From the NCBI GenBank assembly GCA_026397855.1, contig JAPLUA010000051.1, positions 1 to 5,536 on the forward strand: a stretch of DNA of 5,536 nt, written 5' to 3'. This DNA is from Verrucomicrobiota bacterium (GTDB lineage Bacteria > Verrucomicrobiota > Verrucomicrobiia > Limisphaerales > UBA8199). The notes below the pieces were generated by a model that was not told where the DNA came from, did no database searches, and saw nothing but the letters and a program-made list of their open reading frames with translations. The position numbers and the translations under genes were made by a program. Of the stretch, positions 1 to 4,873 are shown piece by piece; position 1 is the stretch's first letter, and every line of letters starts with the position of its first letter.

Positions 1-723
1 GCGAAGATCAAACAGCGCGTGAAGGAACTCCACGAGTTCAATCCCATGCTCGGCTTCCGCGGCTGCCGCCTCGGCATCGTTTACAGCGAGATCTCCGAAA
101 TGCAAGCGCGCGCCGTCTTTGAAGCCGCTGCCGAAGTGCAGAAGGCCGGCATTAAGGTGAAGCCGGAAGTCATGATCCCGCTCGTCGGGTTCAAGAAGGA
201 ACTCGACCTACAGGTCGAGGTCGTGCATGCCGCCGCCAAGGCCGTCATGGCCGAGAAGAAAGTGAAGCTCAACTACATGGTCGGCACCATGATCGAAGTC
301 CCCCGCGGCGCGCTGACCGCCGACGAGATTGCACAGACGGCTGAGTTCTTTAGCTTCGGCACCAACGACCTCACCCAGACCTGCTTGGGGATGAGCCGCG
401 ACGATTCCGGCAGCTTCCTGCCGCCGTATGCGGAGCTGGAAATCATCAAGACCAATCCGTTCGCCTCGATTGATCAGGCCGGTGTGGGCCAGCTCATGAA
501 GATCGCGGTGGAGAAGGGCAACCAGAGCCGGCCGGGCATGAAGATGGGCATCTGCGGCGAACATGGTGGCGACCCGCAGTCGGTTAAGTTCTGCCATAAG
601 CTCGGGCTCACCTACGTGAGCTGCTCGCCGTTCCGAGTCCCTGTGGCCCGGTTGGCCGCGGCCCAGGCAGCCCTCGAAGACGAGGCCGCCAAAGGCACCA
701 AGAAGCCGGCGAAGAAGAAGTAA
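1..723 (+). CDS. ppdK: Pyruvate, phosphate dikinase, C-terminal 240 residues (5' end outside window)
   Basis: This is the PEP/pyruvate-binding C-terminal barrel of pyruvate, phosphate dikinase, a cytoplasmic enzyme that interconverts pyruvate + ATP + Pi and PEP + AMP + PPi. The frame is open from base 1, so the start and the ATP-binding and phosphohistidine domains lie upstream. Visible family motifs in order: NPMLGFRGCRLGI (bases 43-81), GTMIEVPRGALTADE (286-330), FSFGTNDLTQ (349-378) and GICGEHGGDP (550-579), ending with SCSPFRVPVARLAAAQAAL. By recalled numbering of the Clostridium symbiosum enzyme, the Glu of MIEVPR, Asn of GTNDLT and Cys of GICGEHGG match Glu745, Asn768 and catalytic Cys831, and the spacings (23 and 63 residues) agree exactly. 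The protein carries about 13 extra residues after the usual AAQAAL end, finishing in the basic tail KKPAKKK. A hairpin terminator follows 46 bases after the stop, so this is the last gene of its transcript. Confidence 0.97.
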   Translation, partial: AKIKQRVKELHEFNPMLGFRGCRLGIVYSEISEMQARAVFEAAAEVQKAGIKVKPEVMIPLVGFKKELDLQVEVVHAAAKAVMAEKKVKLNYMVGTMIEVPRGALTADEIAQTAEFFSFGTNDLTQTCLGMSRDDSGSFLPPYAELEIIKTNPFASIDQAGVGQLMKIAVEKGNQSRPGMKMGICGEHGGDPQSVKFCHKLGLTYVSCSPFRVPVARLAAAQAALEDEAAKGTKKPAKKK

Positions 724-769
724 CGTCATAGCCGCCGAGGAAACGAGGCGCCAATAGAAACTTAGCCAG

Positions 770-798
770 GCCGTCCCGGGAAACCGGGACGGCTTTTT
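770..798 (+). terminator. Intrinsic (Rho-independent) terminator after ppdK
   Basis: A perfect 10-bp stem, GCCGTCCCGG (770-779) pairing with CCGGGACGGC (784-793), is closed by a GAAA tetraloop (780-783) and followed directly by TTTTT (794-798). GNRA loops are known to stabilise hairpins, and the stem is very GC-rich. The T tract lies only on the + side, so it works for ppdK and not for anything entering from the minus strand. Confidence 0.93.
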
Positions 799-803
799 GC
801 TTG

Positions 804-815
804 GGCGGATCCGCC
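804..815. repeat. 12-bp perfect palindrome
   Basis: GGCGGATCCGCC equals its own reverse complement. It lies 5 bases after the T tract of the ppdK terminator and ends 2 bases before the ATG at 818. It has no loop, so a protein-binding site is more natural than an RNA hairpin, but chance is also reasonable in GC-rich DNA. No function is assigned. Confidence 0.4.
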
Positions 816-817
816 AG

Positions 818-1009
818 ATGGCGTCCGAGCTTTACACCAGGGAGCGTCTCGGGGAACTGAGCGCTCGGCTCAAGGCCTACCGGAACGAACGCTTTGAGGC
901 CGGAGATAAGAATACCGCTGAACTGGCAAACGCCGCCCACATCTACGTGAAAGACGAGGATGAGCCGGGCTGCAACCACTTTCTCTGCACCCTCAGCTAC
1001 CTTTCGCTA
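818..1009 (+). pseudogene. Unrecognised coding-like stretch, possible small or degraded gene
   Basis: I do not recognise this protein. From the ATG at 818 the frame gives a plausible soluble sequence: MASELYTRERLGEL, a charged helical part rich in Arg, Lys and Glu, then EDEPGCNHFLCTLSYLSL. A hand count over 64 codons gives G+C of roughly 60% at position 1, 45% at position 2 and 73% at position 3, the order expected of real genes in a GC-rich genome. After about 1009 the product turns Arg/Gly-rich and the coding look is lost. The frame stays open to 2515 only because it then runs antisense and codon-aligned through both fumarase genes. A stop in another frame (TAA at 1008-1010) lies exactly where the signal fades, as expected if a one-base shift removed the original end. 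GGCGG 9 bases before the ATG is a weak ribosome-site candidate. It could be a remnant, a short gene with an indel, or chance. Confidence 0.35.
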
Positions 1010-1060
1010 AATGAAGACAGTGCAAACCGCGGCCAGCGAGGCAGAAGAGGAAGGGCCATC

Positions 1061-1636
1061 TTAGAGATACTTGGCCAGCTCGGCCTGACTGACTGCCAGC
1101 ACTTCCTTGTGCAGAGAATTGCCGTGCGCGTCAATCGTCACGACGGCGGGGAAGCTGACGACCTGGAATTCCCAGATGGCTTCAGGCGCGCCAAACTGCT
1201 CCATGAAATAAACGTTCGGCACGCGCTTGATGCACTCCGCCAGCACCTGGGCCGCGCCGCCGACGGCGTGGAGATAGACACATCCATACTGCTTGCAGGC
1301 CTCGACCGTTCTTTCCCCCATGCCCCCCTTGCCGATGACCCCGCGCAGGCCGAAGTCGCGGATGACCTGCCATTGGTAAGGCTCCTCCCGGATGGATGTG
1401 GTGGGGCCGGCGGCGACACACTTCCAGCTGTCCTGCTCGTCCTTGATGATGACCGGTCCGCAATGGTAGAGGACGCCACCCTGAAAGCTGACGCCAGGCG
1501 GAAGCAGCCCCCCTTCGTGCAGATACTTGTGAACGGCATCGCGGCCCGTGAACACGGTGCCGGTAATGGCGACTTCATCGCCGACTTTGAGCGAGCGAAC
1601 GTCGGCTTCGGATACGGGTGTGGTGAGCTGGATCAT
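1061..1636 (-). CDS. Class I fumarate hydratase (Fe-S type hydro-lyase), beta subunit
   Basis: This 191-residue protein is the C-terminal (beta) component of the two-subunit [4Fe-4S] hydro-lyase that interconverts fumarate and L-malate; the same family includes L(+)-tartrate dehydratase. GPTTSIRE (residues 77-84) and GKGGMGERT (102-110) are the family signatures. Against the Leishmania major fumarase, by recalled numbering, Thr79, Arg83 and Lys103 fall exactly on catalytic Thr467, Arg471 and Lys491, with both spacings (4 and 20 residues) conserved; Arg32 in TGRDAVH probably matches Arg421. The length is normal for a separate beta subunit (about 190-200). The start lies 18 bases after the alpha stop, so the two are almost certainly co-transcribed and translated in balance. 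No Shine-Dalgarno sequence is seen close to the ATG, and no hairpin-plus-T terminator was found after the stop. Fumarase is preferred over tartrate dehydratase because nothing nearby points to tartrate use; sequence alone does not settle it. Confidence 0.93.
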   Translation of the reverse strand: MIQLTTPVSEADVRSLKVGDEVAITGTVFTGRDAVHKYLHEGGLLPPGVSFQGGVLYHCGPVIIKDEQDSWKCVAAGPTTSIREEPYQWQVIRDFGLRGVIGKGGMGERTVEACKQYGCVYLHAVGGAAQVLAECIKRVPNVYFMEQFGAPEAIWEFQVVSFPAVVTIDAHGNSLHKEVLAVSQAELAKYL

Positions 1637-1654
1637 AGGCGGAAGAAGTTTATC

Positions 1655-2533
1655 CTAGTAAAGCCACTTCTGGATCCTGCCGGCGAAGTCGAGCGCGACG
1701 CCCTGGCGGCGGTAGGCCCAGCACATGTAGCTGATGCTGACGAAATAGGAGGCTGGCAGGCGGTTGAGCACGCCGATCTTGGCACCCAGCAGCGTCGTCC
1801 TGCCGCCGAAGCCCATCGGCCCGATACCGAGCTTGTTGGCCGTGTCCACAATATCGCGCTCCAGCTTGTCGAGGTCGGGGTTCGGGTTGGAGTCCTCGAG
1901 CTTGCGCAGGAACTGCTGCTTCGAGAATTCATAGCCGGTAGCCCGGTCGCCGCCAATGCAAACGCCCAGAATGCCCGGACCGCAGCCCTTGCCTTGCGCC
2001 TGGAGCACAGCATCGAGGATCACCTTGCGGCAGCCATCCATGTCACGATTGGCCTTCAGCTTCTCATTGGGCAGGGAGTATTGTGCGCCGACATTCTCGC
2101 ATCCGCCGCCTTTGAGAACCAGCCGCACGCTGACCTCCTCCGGGGCGTGCTGGTGAAAGTGCAGGATCGGCGAGCCGGGCCCCACGTTGGTGCCGTCGTT
2201 CCTGCCGGTGATCGAGTCCACCGAATTCTGGCGGAGGAACCCCTTCCGGGTTGCCATCTTCACCGCCTCGCGGGCCGCCTGCTCGAAACCGATCTGATCA
2301 AAGCCCATGGGGCAGTCCACATAGAAAATGATGCTGCCGGTGTCCTGGCAGATGGGCTGCGACTTGGTCTTCGCCAGCGCAATATTCTGCTCAATGATCT
2401 TCATCGCGCTGGCGGCGATGGTCCCTTGCTTCTCGCGCTCAAGGGCGCCGAGGATGGCTTTGTGCACATCGTCCGGGATTTCGGTCGAGGTGCGGCGGAT
2501 AAGTTCCAGCAGTGAATCTTGCAGCACATTCAT
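1655..2533 (-). CDS. Class I fumarate hydratase (Fe-S type hydro-lyase), alpha subunit
   Basis: This 292-residue protein is the N-terminal (alpha) component of class I fumarase. It carries the cysteines that hold the oxygen-labile [4Fe-4S] cluster on which substrate binds. Expected ligands are Cys62 in PICQDTGS, Cys184 in GKGCGPGILG and Cys271 in SYMCWAYRR. They align with E. coli FumA Cys105, Cys224 and Cys318, with spacings of 122 and 87 here against 119 and 94. Asp64 of CQDTG matches the catalytic Asp135 of the Leishmania enzyme. Other family blocks are GTNVGPGSPILHFHQ (114-128), KGGGCENVG (141-149) and IGPMGFGGRTTLLG (237-250). Unusual points are Leu259, where I expect a conserved His 12 residues before the last ligand, and extra cysteines at 145 and 192. 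The ATG at 2533 gives normal family length but has no Shine-Dalgarno sequence. The zinc-ribbon gene ends 75 bases upstream on the same strand. Confidence 0.94.
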   Translation of the reverse strand: MNVLQDSLLELIRRTSTEIPDDVHKAILGALEREKQGTIAASAMKIIEQNIALAKTKSQPICQDTGSIIFYVDCPMGFDQIGFEQAAREAVKMATRKGFLRQNSVDSITGRNDGTNVGPGSPILHFHQHAPEEVSVRLVLKGGGCENVGAQYSLPNEKLKANRDMDGCRKVILDAVLQAQGKGCGPGILGVCIGGDRATGYEFSKQQFLRKLEDSNPNPDLDKLERDIVDTANKLGIGPMGFGGRTTLLGAKIGVLNRLPASYFVSISYMCWAYRRQGVALDFAGRIQKWLY

Positions 2534-2540
2534 CGCCGGC

Positions 2541-2569
2541 AGGCTAAGCGGGAGCCCGATTCAAGTCAA
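2541..2569 (-). promoter_or_regulatory. Weak candidate promoter before fumarase alpha
   Basis: On the minus strand, TTGACT (2569-2564) is followed after 17 bases by TAGCCT (2546-2541). The -35 is 5 of 6 to the sigma70 consensus and the -10 only 3 of 6. Transcription would start a few bases before the ATG at 2533, leaving a very short leader. It could give the fumarase genes expression separate from the zinc-ribbon gene upstream. No terminator is visible in this 75-base gap, so read-through is equally likely. Confidence 0.25.
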
Positions 2570-2608
2570 CCCGGCTCACCTGAAAAGCACGCTAACCACA
2601 CGGGACCG

Positions 2609-3619
2609 TTACCGCTTCTTGCCGTAGCGTTTCTGGGGCGCTCCGCCCGGTGCGGCCACCGGAACCTGTTGGACTCCTGCGGGCACCGCGCCGGCGATAG
2701 CCGGGGTCGCCAAGGTAGTTATCGCCTTGAAGTGGCCCGCAACCACGCTCTGTTCCATATCCGGGAGGGCCAGGAAGATCTTCCCGGAGATGATGTTGCT
2801 GACCACCTGGCCGGTTTCAAGCTTCATGGCGTAGCCTGAGCTGTAATTCCTGCTCTGTGCCGCGTAACGCGGATTGGTCTTCCAGCGCTTGATCACCTGG
2901 GGCACGCCCTTGCCTTTCGTATCCTTATCCACGGTCCACGTGCGGTTGGTCAGGCTTTCATTGGCCGCCAGGTGCAGATAGACCGTAATCTCCCGATCCG
3001 GCGAAGCCGGGGCCCCTTCGTACAATCTCAGAATCTGGGGGGTGCAGATGGCGCTCTCAACGATGAAATTAGTCCCGGAGAGCGTGCCATTGGCCTTTCC
3101 TTCGGGGATCTTCGCCTGGGCCACGTCCAGCGTCCAGACGGCGGGTAGCACCGGCAGCTCCTTGGGTGCCTCAGGTTCGGCGGGGACAGCGTTAGTAGGG
3201 ACCGGCGGAGCGCTGGCCAGCCTGGCTGCCTCGGCCCTTTTCTCCTGCCACTTGGTGAAATAGCCGTAGCCGAAGTAACCTCCTATGGCAACAACAACAA
3301 CCACGCTGCCGATGGTGACCCACTTCATAACGGCGCCCTTCTGGCCGGCTTTCGCCTGGCTGAGCTTCTGCTCTAAAGCCGCCACCTGCGGCGCCACAGC
3401 CTTCGGCGCAGTCGAATGGTGGGTCTGGGACTGGCCGATGGAAAGCTTGGGCTGCGACTGCGACACGCTGGCAAGCGAGGCAAGGGCCGGACCGGCGGGC
3501 TTTTGCGGCACCACGAACTCCTTTTGACACGAGGGACATGGAATCTCGTGGCCGCACCACAGCTCGTCGCATTCGACACTGATCGCACAATGAGGGCATG
3601 AGAACTTAAAATCAGCCAT
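2609..3619 (-). CDS. Zinc-ribbon, single-pass membrane protein of unknown function
   Basis: This predicted 336-residue protein has three parts. Residues 6-38 form a zinc ribbon with CPHC (Cys8, Cys11) and CPSC (Cys28, Cys31) as likely metal ligands, plus Cys17 and Cys22 between. A Pro/Ala/Ser/Gln-rich linker with a short helical stretch (about 78-94) leads to one membrane segment at about 101-121 (VTIGSVVVVVAIGGYFGYGYF). After a Pro-rich spacer (138-160) comes a region of about 145 residues, probably beta-rich, including DREITVYLHL (208-217) and GKIFLALPDMEQSVVAGHF (279-297), then a basic tail. I recall similar N-terminal ribbons, up to QKEFVVPQ, in many Verrucomicrobiota proteins of varied architecture; the C-terminal domain I do not recognise. 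The frame runs upstream to 3709, but the ATG at 3619 is chosen because MADFKFSCPHC begins right at the ribbon and the extra 30 residues would overlap the predicted promoter. The ribbon is probably cytoplasmic and the C-terminal domain periplasmic. A role in fumarase metal or redox supply would be speculation. Confidence 0.85.
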   Translation of the reverse strand: MADFKFSCPHCAISVECDELWCGHEIPCPSCQKEFVVPQKPAGPALASLASVSQSQPKLSIGQSQTHHSTAPKAVAPQVAALEQKLSQAKAGQKGAVMKWVTIGSVVVVVAIGGYFGYGYFTKWQEKRAEAARLASAPPVPTNAVPAEPEAPKELPVLPAVWTLDVAQAKIPEGKANGTLSGTNFIVESAICTPQILRLYEGAPASPDREITVYLHLAANESLTNRTWTVDKDTKGKGVPQVIKRWKTNPRYAAQSRNYSSGYAMKLETGQVVSNIISGKIFLALPDMEQSVVAGHFKAITTLATPAIAGAVPAGVQQVPVAAPGGAPQKRYGKKR

Positions 3620-3669
3620 AAACGTCTGTTTGTTAACCGTCGGGCACCGCATCCGCCACCAAGAGGCGG

Positions 3670-3696
3670 GCATTGCAAGCCCCTCGCAAGCAATGC
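3670..3696. repeat. Inverted repeat at the predicted minus-strand transcription start, possible operator
   Basis: GCATTGC (3670-3676) and GCAATGC (3690-3696) are perfect 7-base inverted arms separated by 13 bases. A short direct repeat, GCAAGC, also occurs at 3675-3680 and 3686-3691. The arm at 3690-3696 adjoins the predicted -10 box (3703-3698), so the repeat covers the likely start point and early leader. This suits a repressor site or a hairpin at the mRNA 5' end. It has no T tract, so it is not an ordinary terminator. Confidence 0.5.
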
Positions 3697-3697
3697 G

Positions 3698-3728
3698 ATT
3701 ATAGACCATCGCGCCAAGGCGGCGTCAA
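3698..3728 (-). promoter_or_regulatory. Sigma70-type promoter for the zinc-ribbon/fumarase cluster
   Basis: Read on the minus strand, TTGACG (3728-3723) is followed after 19 bases by a perfect TATAAT (3703-3698). The -35 matches 5 of 6 positions and the -10 all 6. The spacer is two bases longer than ideal, which should lower strength. Transcription should begin near 3691, giving a leader of about 70 bases before the ATG at 3619. Confidence 0.6.
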
Positions 3729-3769
3729 GCCGGCAGGCGAAAGCCATGCTGGAAGTTACCACAGAAACC

Positions 3770-3798
3770 TTGACCGCGACGGGCAAAATGAATTTCAT
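3770..3798 (+). promoter_or_regulatory. Candidate promoter for the ThuA/oxidoreductase pair
   Basis: TTGACC (3770-3775) and TTTCAT (3793-3798) are separated by the ideal 17 bases. Matches to the sigma70 consensus are 5 of 6 and 4 of 6. The start point would fall near 3805, about 50 bases before the ATG at 3856. It is the best plus-strand pair I found here, but it is weak and could be chance. Confidence 0.35.
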
Positions 3799-3855
3799 GT
3801 CCCCCGTATGAGTCTCAGGATGGGCGGCTATTGTCCGCGCCAGCCGGTTAAGTTT

Positions 3856-4824
3856 ATGAATACAAAGAACATCGTTCTAACGGGAAAGCTACTGCTTGCG
3901 GCAGTTACAGTTTGTGCCGTGGCCGCCCTGCCCGCCCAGGCGCAGGCAGCCTCCAAAAAGGTGCTGGTCGTGACCGTCACCAAGGGGTTCCGCCATAGCT
4001 CAATCCCCACGGCGGAAAAGATCCTCGCCCAGCTAGGCCAGACAACCAGCGCCTTCACCGTGGAATATGCGCGCGTCGAGCCCACAGATCCGCAATTCAA
4101 AGGCGCCGATGGGAAGCCGGACAAGGCAAAGGTGGATGCGGCCATCAAAACGATCCTGGCCGAAAAGATGAGCCCTGCCGCACTGAAACAGTATGACGCG
4201 GTGATCTTTGCCAACACCACGGGCGATTTACCCCTGCCCGACAACCAGGCGTTCCTGGACTGGATCAAGTCCGGCAAAGGCTTTGTGGGGATGCACTCGG
4301 CGACCGACACGTTCCACGGCTTCCAGCCCTATATCGAGATGATCGGCGGGGAGTTCAAGACGCACGGAGCGCAGGTGGAAGTGTCGGCCATCAACCAGGA
4401 TCAGGAGTGCCCCGCCTGCCGCCATCTGCCCGCGAACTGGAAAGTGTTCGACGAGATCTACCAGTTCAAGAACTTTGACCGCACAAAGGTCCACGGCCTG
4501 CTGACGCTCGACAAGCATCCGAACGACAAGACGCCGGGGGACTACCCGATCTCGTGGTGCAAGCGCTACGGCGGGGGACAGCTGGCGCCGACACCGCCCA
4601 ATGGCGCGACGCTGCTGATTCAGAAAGACTGGCACAAAGCGCCCGGCCGCGTGTTCTACACGTCGCTTGGCCATCGCGAGGATGTGTGGGATCCGGCCTG
4701 GCCGGACCGCAAGAACCCCAAGGAGGTTGCGGAGGCCTACCAGGCTCATATTCTGGGCGGGATCAAATGGGCGCTGGGTTTGACCCAGTGCTGCCCCAAG
4801 GCGCTTAAGTGCCCTGCCAGGTAG
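3856..4824 (+). CDS. ThuA-domain protein, Sec-exported
   Basis: This predicted 322-residue protein belongs to the ThuA (trehalose utilisation) family, which has a class I glutamine-amidotransferase-like fold. A Sec signal peptide covers about residues 1-31 (basic start, hydrophobic core, cleavage near AQAQA), so the mature protein acts in the periplasm or outside. Domain landmarks are VLVVTVTKGFRHSS (36-49), KQYDAVIFANTTGDLP (111-126), KGFVGMHSATDTFHGF (141-156), the GGEF block (164-167), HLPANWKVFDEIYQF (190-204), YPISWCKRYGGG (230-241) and GRVFYTSLGHREDVW (264-278). The elbow reads GMHS with no nucleophilic Cys, so amidotransferase activity is unlikely. The ATG at 3856 is chosen because it begins the signal peptide; the open frame back to 3673 adds 61 residues that would spoil it. 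Unusual are about 22 residues (242-263) between YGGG and GRVFYT, a CPAC motif (185-188) and a Cys-rich tail (312, 313, 319). A sugar-related role is inferred from family and neighbour; no substrate can be named. Confidence 0.9.
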   Translation: MNTKNIVLTGKLLLAAVTVCAVAALPAQAQAASKKVLVVTVTKGFRHSSIPTAEKILAQLGQTTSAFTVEYARVEPTDPQFKGADGKPDKAKVDAAIKTILAEKMSPAALKQYDAVIFANTTGDLPLPDNQAFLDWIKSGKGFVGMHSATDTFHGFQPYIEMIGGEFKTHGAQVEVSAINQDQECPACRHLPANWKVFDEIYQFKNFDRTKVHGLLTLDKHPNDKTPGDYPISWCKRYGGGQLAPTPPNGATLLIQKDWHKAPGRVFYTSLGHREDVWDPAWPDRKNPKEVAEAYQAHILGGIKWALGLTQCCPKALKCPAR

Positions 4825-4873
4825 CGCTGCCGCGGCATCCACCACCATGCATCACAAGACAGATATCCATTTT

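Larger units (their letters stand above)
3620..3855. other. Divergent intergenic region with promoters for both flanking units
   Basis: This 236-base region separates the minus-strand zinc-ribbon/fumarase cluster from the plus-strand ThuA/oxidoreductase pair. Each gene's reading frame extends into it, but both natural starts lie at its edges, each preceded by TTT directly before the ATG. It contains a strong minus-strand promoter candidate, an inverted repeat and a weaker plus-strand promoter candidate, listed separately. No RNA gene or riboswitch-like fold was recognised. Confidence 0.7.

Noticed and set aside
208..729. A 173-codon minus-strand frame over the ppdK end.
   Set aside because: It lies wholly antisense to ppdK, has a composition typical of shadow frames and shows no family motif.
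804..815. BamHI recognition site in the palindrome as a sign of a cloning junction.
   Set aside because: GGATCC occurs elsewhere in the window (near 1672 and 4688), and base composition does not change sharply here.
608..979. A 123-codon minus-strand frame across the ppdK terminator and the unassigned stretch.
   Set aside because: It crosses the terminator hairpin, is antisense to the certain ppdK end, is low in complexity and has no recognisable domain.
1010..1060. A possible terminator for the fumarase transcript.
   Set aside because: No stem followed by a T tract was found on the minus strand after the beta subunit stop; termination may be Rho-dependent or further on.
797..2515. A 572-codon open frame on the + strand.
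   Set aside because: From 1061 it is exactly codon-aligned and antisense to both fumarase subunits, which are certain genes. It stays open because Leu TTA/CTA and Ser TCA codons are rare in them. Only the part from 818 to about 1009 is kept as a low-confidence feature.
3620..3709. N-terminal extension of the zinc-ribbon protein to a start at 3709.
   Set aside because: It would cover the TATAAT box and inverted repeat, while the family-like N-terminus MADFKFSCPHC begins at 3619.
3673..3855. N-terminal extension of the ThuA protein to a start at 3673.
   Set aside because: It would put 61 polar residues before a good Sec signal peptide; the ATG at 3856 places the signal at the N-terminus.
4228..4848. 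A 206-codon minus-strand frame opposite the ThuA gene.
   Set aside because: It is antisense to a well-supported gene, with no domain and shadow-like composition.
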